Shown here piece after piece: positions 12,445 to 22,180 of a stretch of DNA of 64,000 nucleotides; the first letter of the stretch is position 1, and every line of letters starts with the position of its first letter. The stretch spans positions 2,188,536 through 2,252,535 of the forward strand of contig JAJEKV010000016.1 in the NCBI GenBank assembly GCA_021234155.1. Reading direction: 5' to 3'. Below the pieces are notes generated by a model. It had not been told where the DNA came from. It searched no databases and worked only from the letters and a program-made list of their open reading frames with translations. The stretch comes from Isoetes taiwanensis (taxonomy: Eukaryota; Streptophyta; Lycopodiopsida; Isoetales; Isoetaceae). The translations under genes were made by a program, and so were the position numbers.

Positions 12445-12472
12445 GCCCAGCAACGCTGGGCACCGTAACTAG
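12445..12472 (+). other. Helitron 3' terminal hairpin and CTAG
   Basis: GCCCAGC (12445-12451), a three-base loop AAC, and GCTGGGC (12455-12461) form a perfect 7-bp stem. It is followed 7 bases later by CTAG and the target T. This is the known Helitron 3' end layout, where the hairpin marks the end of replication. Confidence 0.93.
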
Positions 12473-12846
12473 TAGAATCTATTAACGCTATTAACCCTAT
12501 TAACTATTAACCCAATAAAAAAATCTATTAACCCTGTTGGTTGGTGTTCCCTGCTTTTCTTTTTTTCAGTGACCACCCGGGTGACCACCATTGAACTAAG
12601 AGGGACCATTGAACCATTGAACCCTAAACCTTCATGGAGCTCTACACTCCTCTAGTCCTATGCAAAATTAGGAGGCTGAATGTAAATATAAGGTAGAGGG
12701 TAGGCTACATTAGTGATATCCTGACGTAAAAATAAGGTTAAGGGTAGGGTCAATGGGGATTGGACTAGGCGTAAAAGTATGGAATCAGGTATTATTTTTC
12801 ACAAACACCAGACTGTATAGGGGTTTCTATGGGGGGAGAGCCGTAT
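12473..12846. repeat. Duplicated non-coding stretch with CTATTAAC repeats
   Basis: This starts with four copies of a CTATTAAC-like octamer (12479-12513) and continues into sequence matched at 20,135-20,516. Copy 1 carries about 37 extra bases at 12637-12672, while copy 2 has instead duplicated a 33-base phrase (ACCATTGAACC...CATGG). No gene is seen. Confidence 0.6.
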
Positions 12847-13167
12847 GGGTAAAAGCATGTTAGGATGTCCCTTAAAAAGTATTATTTAGTGACCAAAAAA
12901 GTACCTAAAAAGGTACCCAGGACCGGGTACTGGGTACCCGTGTAATATCTCAATAAAAGTTACATTTTAGAATTTTTATATATATTTTGGTCTCTGGTAG
13001 CATTATCTTTATCTTAACTTTGAATATTACTGCGTCCTTGACTTTTATTTTGGACCTTTGTACTAGTTTTAATGAAAATAAAAATGAGAAAGTACCCAGT
13101 TCTGAAGTACCTAGTGTATGTACTTTTGCAGGTTCCAAAAGTGGTACACCCTAACATGCTTTTACCC
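12847..13167. mobile_element. Small TIR element (MITE-like), complete, 321 bp
   Basis: The ends are GGGTAAAAGCATGTTAGG (12847-12864) and its perfect reverse complement ending at 13167, with a few more imperfect bases inward. GTAT is present on both sides (12843-12846 and 13168-13171) and once at the empty site in copy 2 (about 20,508-20,515), so this was an insertion after the duplication. Internal subterminal GTACCT/GGTACCC motifs occur in both orientations. There is no coding capacity. A 4-bp (or 3-bp TAT) TSD does not settle the superfamily. Confidence 0.88.
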
Positions 13168-14069
13168 GTATACGGAGGGGTTTCTCCCGACCCCTGGAAC
13201 GCACATGCCATATCCCCTTTACATAGAGGTGAACCCCCCGGGGGATCGGTTATGCATGTGGGTAACATTCATGAATTTTAGTCCTTGCTATTTCTTGTTG
13301 TTGCTCTATTTGTTCTTTTACTCCAATCTTCTCATATGTTCTCAGTGGTTCTCATGGATGCCCTTATGAGGGCCTATACTCTCTCTTTGTCATAGATTCT
13401 TAGTGTCTCATTAGTGCCCTTTATGGCCTTTTTAGTTATTTCCATTTTGTATCCTCGGCCATTTTGTCTCGTTTGCTTGTTTCTCTTAAAAATACTATCT
13501 ATCTATCTATTCTTGATCCCTTTTTCTATCCATTTCATTCTGGTCTCCTGTTTGTCTTTTTTCACCCTATGTTTGTTCCTTTCCTCTTGTTTCCATTTTA
13601 TCCCTTGAGATACATCTTTGCTCTGCTATTGTCTTGATTCCCTTCTTTGTCTGCCCTTTGATTTGACGTAGTTCTTCTTGCCTTGTTGGTCCAATCGTCA
13701 TGCCTTTTCTATGTTGACCTCTTACAAACTAAAGGAGTTGTTTGGTGTTCCCTTTTTCCTGTGACATTCTCCCTTTTGGCCTGCATTTTAAAGGTTCAAA
13801 ATGCGGTTACATCTTCGCAAATTCGTGCGTGTTGGAGTGGTTCTTGTGGTCCGTTGTCTTGCATTCTTAAATGGTATTTGTTCTTGTTTCAAAGTTGCAC
13901 TTTTCGGTTTTCTTCATCCATTCTTTTCTTGGCCTTGATCCCATCCTCGCCGACTGTGGCATCGTCTCACCGGTGTTCTCAATTGCATAATTGTTTCGTC
14001 ACCTTATGAAACCTTTTTGTTCTTGTGTCTCGGGGTCCCTATCGTCTTGTTCGTGAGGTTATGTTGTTT
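13168..14069. other. Duplicated T-rich stretch, no supported gene
   Basis: Nearly identical to 20,512-21,392. It contains a short (TATC)n microsatellite at about 13,497-13,512 and long pyrimidine-rich runs that look like an intron or untranslated leader. Open stretches here have hydrophobic, low-complexity translations that follow from the T-richness. Confidence 0.5.
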
Positions 14070-14551
14070 AACAAGGTTGCATATTAAACGGGAGTGTTGC
14101 AGAACTCCCGTTTGAAGATTCCCTTCTAAAAAATGTATTAACTATTTGAAATGGCCCTTTTTGGGGTTAAGTCCAGAAAATCATGGCAATTACAATTTAA
14201 TATGTGTTATTTTAACCCAATTTGTTTTTTTTTAACCATTGGGTCAATATATCAACCACTTGAAATAGCAGTTTTAGGGGTTATTCTCAAAACATAATGA
14301 TGATTATGATTTAGTGTATGCTATTTCAACCATATTTATTATTCTTGCTATTGGATAATTGTGAACACACCACAAAAATAGGTTATTTTGCAACATATCA
14401 CAAGTTAAATTACAAGCAGTAAAACAGAAAGTGCAACATGAGAAAAAGAAATAAACATAAAGTTTTCTAGTGTGAAGAAGAAGCAAAAGCACTAGAGCAT
14501 GCTAAATCTATCTACAGAAGAACCTAATCAGTATTGTTGGCTTTTGTACAC

Positions 14552-14636
14552 TATTCTGGAATAGGATTGTCGATTGCTCGTGCACTCTTGCGCTATTCCG
14601 GAATAGGATCTTGCATTGTTATGCTATTCCAGAATA
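14552..14636. repeat. Left palindrome cluster of the TIR element (three copies)
   Basis: TATTCTGGAATA (14552-14563), TATTCCGGAATA (14594-14605) and TATTCCAGAATA (14625-14636). The differences are all C-to-T or G-to-A in the central CCGG, the change expected from deamination of methylated CpG. The same core occurs seven more times near the right end. Confidence 0.85.
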
Positions 14637-14718
14637 CAAATCGAGAGCCATATTTTGAATCAGCCGCACCACACCTTGTATTTAAATTGTCATCTAACAT
14701 GTCAGTTCTTGTTTAATT

Positions 14719-15740
14719 ATGAAGGTCGCAACTAATGCACACCAAAAAACATGTTTTGTGTGTTGTAATATCAAAGACTTGTATCCACTTCTCCTCATCT
14801 CTAAGGACTGGCATATACAACAAAACCATCATGTACATCATAACCATGTTTGTAGAGAAGAAGAAAATACAATAATGTTGTTCTCAGTTTTTAGAAAGAT
14901 TCAAAACAAGGGCGAAATATTGCCACCTAAGAAAGATGAAATGCTAGCGGTGATAATTTTCACTCAATATACATCCACATTCATGATTTTAAGATATGTA
15001 CAAAATGGCATTTGATACGTGATTTATTGTATTAGTTTGTTGTCTTTATAATAAATTCACAAACAATTGATGCATATAAAATTGCTTTCCTATCTCTCAG
15101 ATACAAAGAGATCTACTGTAATTCAATTGAATAGATCTCCTAAGAGATCTACTGTAATTCAATTGAATAGATCTCCTGCTAGATGTTTTGTAACTAGCGA
15201 ACTACATTTGAAGTTATTTCCACTGCACAAAGATAGAAGTTGTGGACAAATCCACAAGACCTTGTCTACAACTCTTAAAAACAGAGGCTGTAGATAAATC
15301 ATCAACCTGCTTTGGCTACAGCACTTAACAACTTTATCCATTTCACAAACTCAAACTAGCTGTACAGGTTTACTCTTTTGTTGCATTGTTTAAAATAAAT
15401 AATGGGTAAGTGTTGAACTGAAACCATCTCCAAAGTTGTATATATAACTGCTGCAAAGCTGTCAATGCCTTTCAAGGCCTCAAATGGCTAAGTGTTTTGC
15501 CCACTCTTGATTGTTCTTACAAAAAGATCAGAGGACACTGGTGTAGAATTGGAAAATTGCAAGACAATGACTTTTCAATCATGAAATCAAGATATGGTTT
15601 CACCTTAGAGCTTTGAACTGTACACACTGAATTTTAAGCAATCAGTGTGATAGGAGTTGCATATACATCCCATTCAGTGTATGGAATCTAAACAAGCTTC
15701 TGCTTGTTCTCTCTGCAAAACCATGTTAACAAGCTCGCAC
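14719..15740. other. TIR element interior, unassigned
   Basis: An open stretch at 14719-15015 (plus) contains a Cys/His-rich part (QKTCFVCC, QQNHHVHHNHVC), but I know no matching family and its AT-rich setting makes chance likely. On the minus strand, about 15,420-15,762 would be the 3' untranslated part of the captured gene fragment. Confidence 0.3.
15107..15177 (+). repeat. 36-bp tandem repeat, two copies
   Basis: AGAGATCTACTGTAATTC at 15107 is repeated exactly 36 bases later at 15143. Each unit contains the palindrome TTCAATTGAA and is bounded by AGATCT sites. It sits inside the large TIR element. Confidence 0.9.
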
Positions 15741-15762
15741 TCCAATAACATCCTTATTCCGC

Positions 15763-16314
15763 CTACTTCAGCAACTGAGGATGTGCTGCCATTTTCAATG
15801 CAAGATACTCCGGATTTGTTTGAAAAAATGTTCTAAATTCATCCCAGCTGATAACACCATGCTCCAAATCCAATGTCTGAAACGTATTGCTTATCTGCAT
15901 CCATCATTTATTGTGTTATAATACAATCCCCTTGACAGAAAAGAGTATGCTGTGTAGATAATTACCTTTGACTGCTCCATATTAGGGAATGTGCTCAGCA
16001 TGCTAAGCATATAAGTCTGACCACAAACACAGGGTTTCGATTCTAAAAATCAAAAGCTTTTCTTTAAACAAAGTGACCTGTTCACAATAGCACAACATAA
16101 ACAGAAGTCTTACTCCAAGTCTTTTCATACCTGATAGAAACCTGACAGAAAAGTTTTGGCATTAGAGGAAACCTGATAGAACTGTTCTGGCAAAATCGTC
16201 AAGCATTGGAGGAGCCAAAAAGGATTTTCAGAGGATTGTACCAGTGCAACCAGTGCATCTGCATCTGTCCCTTGCTCAGCAGAACCGTCCTGGCGCTTAA
16301 TCTCTGTCCCAACC
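15763..16314 (-). pseudogene. Captured host gene fragment: three 3' exons with introns
   Basis: On the minus strand three exons join in frame. Exon A is 16314-16131 (after a TTTAG acceptor, ending at CAG before GTATGA). Exon B is 16016-15966 (51 bases, after GTGGTCAG, before GTAATT). Exon C is 15894-15763 (after GATGCAG, ending in TAG). The product ends with a segment reading FQTLDLEHGVISWDEFRTFF, then NPEYLALKMAAHPQLL, where the D-x-E-x-G-x-I-x-x-x-E-F spacing resembles an EF-hand loop. Exon A holds VALVQSSENPFWLLQCLTIL. I do not recognise the parent gene. Intact introns show that genomic DNA, not mRNA, was captured. No upstream exons are seen, so it is a 3' fragment. Confidence 0.65.
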
Positions 16315-16495
16315 CTAAACTACACGAAACTGGCAAATAAAATGGAAACGGACTTTCAAGATCAATATCGATCGCGCCATGGCTTATCTTGCAGCCCGAA
16401 ACAATGCCAAGGCCATTGTGAAAGTGAAATGGGAGCTCGAGATCGGAAAGGAGAGATCGCCTTGATCAAGACCTTGAAAAAAAAACATCAAAACG

Positions 16496-16526
16496 TATTC
16501 CGGAATACAAAGTGTATTCCGGAATA
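16496..16526. repeat. Two adjacent ATTCCGGAAT palindromes
   Basis: TATTCCGGAATA at 16496-16507 and 16515-16526, 19 bases apart. They carry the same core as the clusters at 14552-14636 and 16893-17029 in this TIR element. Confidence 0.85.
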
Positions 16527-16892
16527 CATTTCCCACTTATGATTTGTGACCCAAACCCGGTATCCCTGTTTTAAAAAGAAAAAAATCAATATCCCTTTTT
16601 TTTTTAAACTACAACCCTGTATCCACACAATAAAATAAAATAAAAAATTGAAAGGTCAACACCGCAAAAAAAATCTAGTTGTTGCTGGTTTGGTTTTTCA
16701 TTTCGCTAATCCCTTCAGTACTTAGAACTATGTTCCTATATCCCCAAATAAAAAAACAAATAAAGTCGCAAGGTCCTTCGAATCAACTGAAACAAAAAAA
16801 AATTGTAAGGTCAGTGAAAATGCCGAAAACTCGAAAAACCTGGAAAATTGCAAGGTCACTGTTGACTCTCAGAAACTTGTACAGCAAAAGTG

Positions 16893-17103
16893 TATTCCAG
16901 AATACACTTTGGATTTAGAGCAAAACCAAAAGTGTATTCTGGAATACACTTCGACTTTTAAGAAAAGCAAAAGTGTATTCCGGAATACACTTCTGTTATC
17001 CTCGAATAGCAAAAGTGTATTCCTAAATACAATTTTGGTACTTTCAAATATTATATCATTAAAAAATAACTCATTGTACCCTAAAAGTACGTTTTCTGGA
17101 ATA
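16893..17103. repeat. Palindrome array with 41-42 bp period (right subterminal region)
   Basis: GTGTATTCCGGAATACAC-type palindromes start at 16893, 16935, 16976 and 17018 (core TATTC), giving steps of 42, 41 and 42 bp; a weaker fifth copy is at 17092-17103. The palindrome half of each unit is conserved while the other half has diverged, so the palindrome seems to be the part under constraint. Subterminal repeated motifs are known transposase binding sites in hAT and CACTA elements; that role is inferred here. Confidence 0.88.
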
Positions 17104-17523
17104 CAATCCAAGCTAACAAAATGTTGTGTAGGACGTACACTTAAATTAGTGGTTTTCTCTAAAAACACACTTCAGATAAATTCTAATTGTTAGGAAAAGT
17201 GTCACTTTGACAAAGTCAATTTTCTCTTTGCACAAAAAAATGATTGATTTTGGGGGGGTCAAAATGCAATTTTATGACCAAAATAAAATTTTTACCTCAT
17301 TTTAGCTCTTTCTTTGGGGAAAAAAGGAATCTTTGAGGAATATTCCTTTTGCTCCCGTTTCAATGATTTGCTCCCGTTTATAATGCAACCTTGTTGTTTC
17401 TGTTTTTGAAAGTTTGTTTGAACTAGTTATGCATGTAGCGTATATGTTTAGGTTTTAGTCCTTGTTTGTTGTAGTGTTTTGTCATTATAATATTCACTGT
17501 GGTTCACTGTTGGTACGTTGATT

Positions 17524-18900
17524 GTTGCGATTGTTGCTGCGTTGTTGTTTGCACTTGATAAACCAGTTTGTTGCGGAACGGTGTAGGATGAGTGCGAGTG
17601 CACTCTTCCGTGGCATGATTGCACATGTGCATCTTTTACAATGAGGCGGGCCATTGGTGGAGTTGCACTCATTCGCCAAGTGGCCTTGATATTTGCAGAT
17701 ATGGCACCAGATCTGACTGCGCTGCGGATTGGCGTGTTGAGGTTGAACAAATAGATGCGTGGAACCATGACGGGTGGAATGAAAGGAGCTCCGAAGAGCC
17801 ACGCCATGGGAGGAAACATTGTCGAGTGATTGACAAGATCGATAGCTTTGCTCCAAAGTCTTGACGCTGGTGTATTGATCCATGAGGCGGATAGCTGGAG
17901 GAAGTCCTTGGAGAAACCGGACCAAGATCTCGCTCGTGTGGGGTACTCCTTGAGTTTCTTTGAAAGCGAGAATGTGAAGGCGATCCGCAAAATCGAGGCC
18001 CGGACTCCGTGGGCTCTTGTTGAAGGTCATTGAGTTGCTTGAGATGAAGTTGATCATCATCCGTGGTCCCATAGTGAGAAAGAAAAGCGTTCTCATTTTC
18101 GACCAATCTTGTTTCCGGTGGCTTTTGTTAGACATGAGCCATTGATGAGAGAGCCACGCAGGTGGTGGAAAAGATGTGGAATTTCAGTTGAGGTTGTGCA
18201 TGACCATTCGGGACAGCCGAGCCTCAAATTCTTCCATGTGGGCCCGAAAGCACTTTGGTCTAAGGGTTTGCCTTTCGTGTTGCCAAAGGTGGGATAAAGA
18301 CAAGGGTCTGGAAAGGTAGAGGTGAAAGTGCTTGGCTGGACGGGGAACCGGATAGGGATTATATTGAGGTGGAGTTGGTGGTGGCATGGTGCTTGAAGGA
18401 CCTTGATGACCAGGGTGGATCAAGGGGGAGGTAATGCGAAGGTGCACGAGCATTGGTTTTGAGGTCGGTAAGGTTGTAAGCGAGGGAAGAGCGGTGGGAA
18501 ATGTAGGGAAGGGAAATTCCGGGGGGTATAAAAGAGACATGTGGATATCCCCGCCCACCCGGTGGAGATGATCGCGTATGGCGGAAGAATGATGGATGTA
18601 GGCATGTCGGGGTATGAAAGTAAGGTTGAGAAGGTGGGCGATAGGGCCCCGATAATGATGAGGTGACCGAGAAATTTGTGAGCAATGTTTGCACGCTTGA
18701 GGTGGGGAATTTGGACGAGACATGACACGAGGGGTGGGTGGGCCGACCGAGCCCTAGGACAGAATGTGGCCTCCTCAATGTCATAAAAGCAGATCCATAC
18801 ATATCACGAACAACTTCCCATCGCTGATGGCGCTCCAAGCGGGACGCCGTCCGGGAAAGAAGTTCTTCAGCGTGAAGTTTGGACCGACATGGCGAAGAAA
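17524..18900 (-). pseudogene. Gag of element D, second copy (truncated)
   Basis: A duplicate of the D gag on the minus strand. The capsid part (QLNDLQQEPTESG, then VRFLQGLPPAIRLM) and a complete zinc knuckle (CHICKYQGHLANEC at about 17,660-17,700, followed by a CKRC piece) are legible; here the knuckle keeps all four ligands, unlike copy 1. The N-terminal segment ELLSRTASRLERHQ is at about 18,840-18,870. The copy stops abruptly at the duplication junction, so no protease or pol follows. Confidence 0.75.
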
Positions 18901-20134
18901 GAAAAAGGAAGACCCGGCGGCCCGGCGGCGGTGTTTGGGATGCGGGTTGGGAACTCACGCAAGGCGACCCCTGTGAGGACTTCGTGGATCTAACAGGAGA
19001 ATCCAGGGGGACTATGTCTATTGGGATTTGCAAGAAGAGAACATTTAGAAGAAAAAAACGTAACAAAAGAGAACAATGAGAGGAAAATGATAAGCTTCCT
19101 TGATATCAATGATGAAATACATGAGCTCTACAAAATCGAGAAGACCGAAAAGGGACAAGACTCAAAACTCATCTCAAACTCATGTGCTAGCTCTACTCAT
19201 ATATATAGTACAATGGCCTTTGGCCCAATATAGACACTCGGATCTCGGTGGCCGACTCTGGAAGGAGGCCTGATTGTGAGGAATCTTTGGCGGTGCCTCT
19301 TGAAGTGCCTAGAATCACGCTCGACGCCGACGCTGGCAAGTGATGTGAAATCACTTGTCTGAGCGGGCGCCTCTTGGTAGCAGACCGGGCTTTGGCTAAG
19401 TGGTCTCGCCGCTGGTCTTTTTTGGGCTTTTGACGGTGACCCGCGTGCACTGTCATGGATCCTTGAGCTTGACTGGTCCGTCAGTATGCATGAATAGTCT
19501 GTACCCGGAGGCACATGACTAACATTTATATTTGAAGGAAATGCAATGTTGTATAAGGTCATTGAGTATCAAATAATAATCGGAGTGAGTTAGTTGTAGA
19601 AGGCATTTGTGATATATTCTGATAAAGACAAGAATTGGCATACAGTTAGATGGTTTGTAATAATCGAACCGTAATAAACATAATACGATAATATGGCTTA
19701 TCCCCTTGTTTATTTAGTTAAACTTCAAAGGGACTTTTCTTTGAAACAAATGCTACATGATCAACAATTCGCATTCAAGATTTCCGTAGGGCCAAAGATT
19801 TATGAGGATATAATCCTATCTTACATTAGAGAATACTATTAGCTGAATTCTAATGACATCCCTATTATCCAATAAAAAGAGAAGACATTGAAAACGCTTA
19901 ATATAAACTTTCTAATTCCAAGCGAGAACGCCTCTTTGGGTGCCACATGGGTTTGCCACGTTGGCAAAGTCATTATTTTTTTAGCTTGGCAAATTGCTAC
20001 TGGGAATAAGCTTCAAAATTTGTGGCTGGAAATGTCCACGCATTTGGATCATCCCTGGTCTCGACCTTATTTGGTGCTCTCGGTAAGATTTCAAACTCTT
20101 ATTTGCAACGCCGGGCACACGTCAAAAACTATTA
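18900..20134. other. Duplicated leader and non-coding stretch
   Basis: Matches about 8,690-9,905. Compared with copy 1 there are about 45 additional bases at 19,090-19,135 (a piece containing AAGCTTCCTTGATATC). The TATATATA string recurs at about 19,200. No gene is seen. Confidence 0.6.
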
Positions 20135-22015
20135 ACACAATAATAGAATCTATTAACGCTATTAACCCTATTAACTATTAACCCAATAAAAAAATCTATT
20201 AACCCTGTTGGTTGGTGTTCCCTGCTTTTCTTTTTTGGTGACCACCGGGTGACCACCATTGAACTAAGAGGGACCATTGAACCATTGAACCCTAAACCTT
20301 CATGGACCATTGAACCATTGAACCCTAAACCTTCATGGCTGAATGTAAATATAAGGTAGAGGGTAGGCTACATTAGTGATATCCTGACGTAAAAATAAGG
20401 TTAAGGGTAGGGTCAATGGGGATTGGACTAGGCGTAAAAGTATGGAATCAGGTATTATTTTTCACAAACACCAGACTGTATACATAGGGGTTTCTATGGG
20501 GGGAGAGCCGTATACGGAGGGGTTTCTCCCGACCCCTGGAACGCACATGCCATATCCCCTTTACATAGAGGTGAACCCCCCTGGGGATCGGTTATGCATG
20601 TGGGTAACATTCATGAATTTTAGTCCTTGCTATTTCTTGTTGTTGCTCTATTTGTTCTTTTACTCCAATCTTCTCATATGTTCTCAGTGGTTCTCATGGA
20701 TGCCCTTATGAGGGCCTATACTCTCTCTTTGTCATAGATTCTTAGTGTCTCATTAGTGCCTTTGCGGGCCTTTAGTTATTTCCATTTTGTATCCTCGGCC
20801 ATTTTGTCTCGTTTGCTTGTTTCTCTTAAAAATACTATCTATCTATCTATTCTTGATCCCTTTTTCTATCCATTTCATTCTGGTCTCCTGTTTGTCTTTT
20901 TTCACCCTATGTTTGTTCCTTTCCTCTTGTTTCCATTTTATCCCTTGAGATACATCTTTGCTCTGCTATTGTCTTGATTCCCTTCTTTGTCTGCCCTTTG
21001 ATTTGACGTAGTTCTTCTTGCCTTGTTGGTCCAGTCGTCATGCCTTTTCTATGTTGATCTCTTAAAAACTAAAGGAGTTGTTTGATGTTCCCTTTTTCCC
21101 GCGACATTCTCCCTTTTGGCCTGCATTTTAAATTTCGAAATGCAGTTACATCTTCTCAAATTCGTGCGTGTTGGAGTGGTTCTTGTGGTCCGTTGTCTTG
21201 CATTCTTATATGGTATTTGTTCTTGTTTCAGGTTGCACTCAGTTTTCTTCATCCATTCTTTTTCTTAGCCTTGATCCCATCCTTGCTGGCTCTGTGGCAT
21301 CGTCTACCGGTGTTCTCAATTGCATAATTGTCCTACCACCTTATGAAACCTTTTTGTTCGTGTGTCTCGGGGTCCCTATCGTCTTGTTCCCATAGGTTAT
21401 GTTGTTTCTGTTTTTGAAGGTTTGTTTGAACTAGTTATACATGTAGCGTATATGTTTAGGTTTTAGTCCTTGTTTGTTGTAGTGTTTTGTCATTATAGTA
21501 TTCACTGTGGTTCACTGTTGGTACGTTGATTCTTGAATTTTAGTTCCAGGTGCTCTTTGTTAGCTCGTTACTATCTCTGGTCTTGATGTCTTCTCTTTTT
21601 ATGCATTCCACGGTGCATAGTTTTTGGTCTTTCTTATTATGGGGTTTGCATTGTCTTCATGAAAGTTCGCTTGAGTCTGTTCTGCATGAATAATATAAGT
21701 TAGGTATGTTTGTTCTTACTTCCGTAGCGTCTTGTCGTTAGGTTTTTTCTGTAGTTTGTTGGTGATTTCATGTGCTTTGGTGGTGGCCATTGATCTTGTT
21801 TATGTTCGATTTTCATGCCTTCTTTGCCTTATGCGGTCCAGTTGTCTTAGGGTTTCTTGCGCCCCTTCCCCTCTATTTGTAGTGGCATCCCACCTCATCT
21901 CATGATTATTACACTTTCCTAGCAGTGTGCCTTACAATCTCTCGTGGTCTCTATGTATGATGGGGTTTGAGGGAGGTTCCTCTTTGTGTCGGATGTTGAT
22001 ATTTGTGCATAAGGA
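20135..22015. other. Non-coding T-rich stretch, no supported gene
   Basis: Up to 21,531 this is the duplicate of 12,473-14,069 plus 17,396-17,523. From 21,532 to 22,015 it is unique pyrimidine-rich DNA without a recognisable domain. Open stretches are low-complexity. Confidence 0.5.
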
Positions 22016-22078
22016 CCTTTCCCTAGAATGCTATGGTTCTCTTCTTATATAGAAGAGAACCATCATTCTGGGGAAAGG
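22016..22078. repeat. Long near-perfect hairpin next to element A
   Basis: The left arm 22016-22045 (CCTTTCCCTAGAATG...) pairs with the right arm 22051-22078 around a 5-base loop TATAT. About 28 pairs form, with one mismatch and a two-base bulge. It lies 98 bases upstream of the A target site. It could be a tiny MITE, a small-RNA foldback or a relic of an inverted duplication. Confidence 0.8.
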
Positions 22079-22180
22079 GACGTCTGTTTTGGCATCGTGC
22101 TATTTTGGACGTAGGAGTCATCTTTAGCCTGAGCTTTCTTTGACACGTGATTTCTTTAGCTCTGTCTGCTATATATCCTT

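Larger units (their letters stand above)
9906..12472 (+). mobile_element. Non-autonomous Helitron, complete
   Basis: The insert starts with TCTTATATTATAATG (TC at 9906) and ends with a hairpin followed by CTAG at 12469-12472. The flanks are A (9905) and T (12473), the AT target of Helitrons. Copy 2 of the surrounding duplication has the empty site (AACACAATAA joined to TAGAATCTATT at about 20,134), so both ends are exact. There is no target site duplication, as expected for rolling-circle insertion. I see no Rep/helicase, so it is non-autonomous. Length is 2,567 bp. Confidence 0.93.
14070..17395. mobile_element. Non-autonomous TIR DNA transposon carrying a host gene fragment (about 3.3 kb)
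   Basis: The left end AACAAGGTTGCAT (14070) and the right end ATGCAACCTTGTT (17383-17395) are inverted repeats of about 25 bp that include AAACGGGAG/CTCCCGTTT. Extra CTCCCGTTT copies lie just inside both ends. The empty site at about 21,391-21,400 in copy 2 confirms insertion. GTTT flanks both sides; because the TIR overlaps the target, an 8-bp TSD TGTTGTTT (14062-14069 and 17392-17399) fits equally, which would suit a hAT-like element. No transposase is visible. The load includes three exons of a host gene and an array of ATTCCGGAAT palindromes. Confidence 0.88.
7288..17523 (+). repeat. Tandem duplication, copy 1 (with three later insertions)
   Basis: The sequence from about 7288 (gag zinc-knuckle part of D) to about 17523 recurs in direct orientation from 17524 to 21531. 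Copy 1 is 10.24 kb. Subtracting the Helitron (2,567 bp), the large TIR element with TSD (about 3,330 bp) and the small TIR element with TSD (325 bp) leaves about 4.01 kb, which matches copy 2 (4.01 kb). The junction at 17521-17526 joins GGTACGTTGATT (the copy-end sequence also at 21520-21531) to TTGCGATTGTTG (the copy-start sequence also at 7288-7299). Confidence 0.9.
17524..21531 (+). repeat. Tandem duplication, copy 2 (uninterrupted)
   Basis: A direct repeat of 7288-17523 without the three insertions. It gives the pre-insertion sequence for the Helitron (about 20,134), the small TIR element (about 20,508-20,515) and the large TIR element (about 21,391-21,400). Copies are almost identical in AT-rich parts but show clustered small differences in GC-rich parts. 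Confidence 0.9.

Noticed and set aside
20442-20711. Plus-strand open stretch with hydrophobic C terminus (possible membrane protein)
   Set aside because: Its composition follows from T-rich non-coding DNA, and the corresponding copy 1 region is broken by a MITE insertion; no conserved domain.
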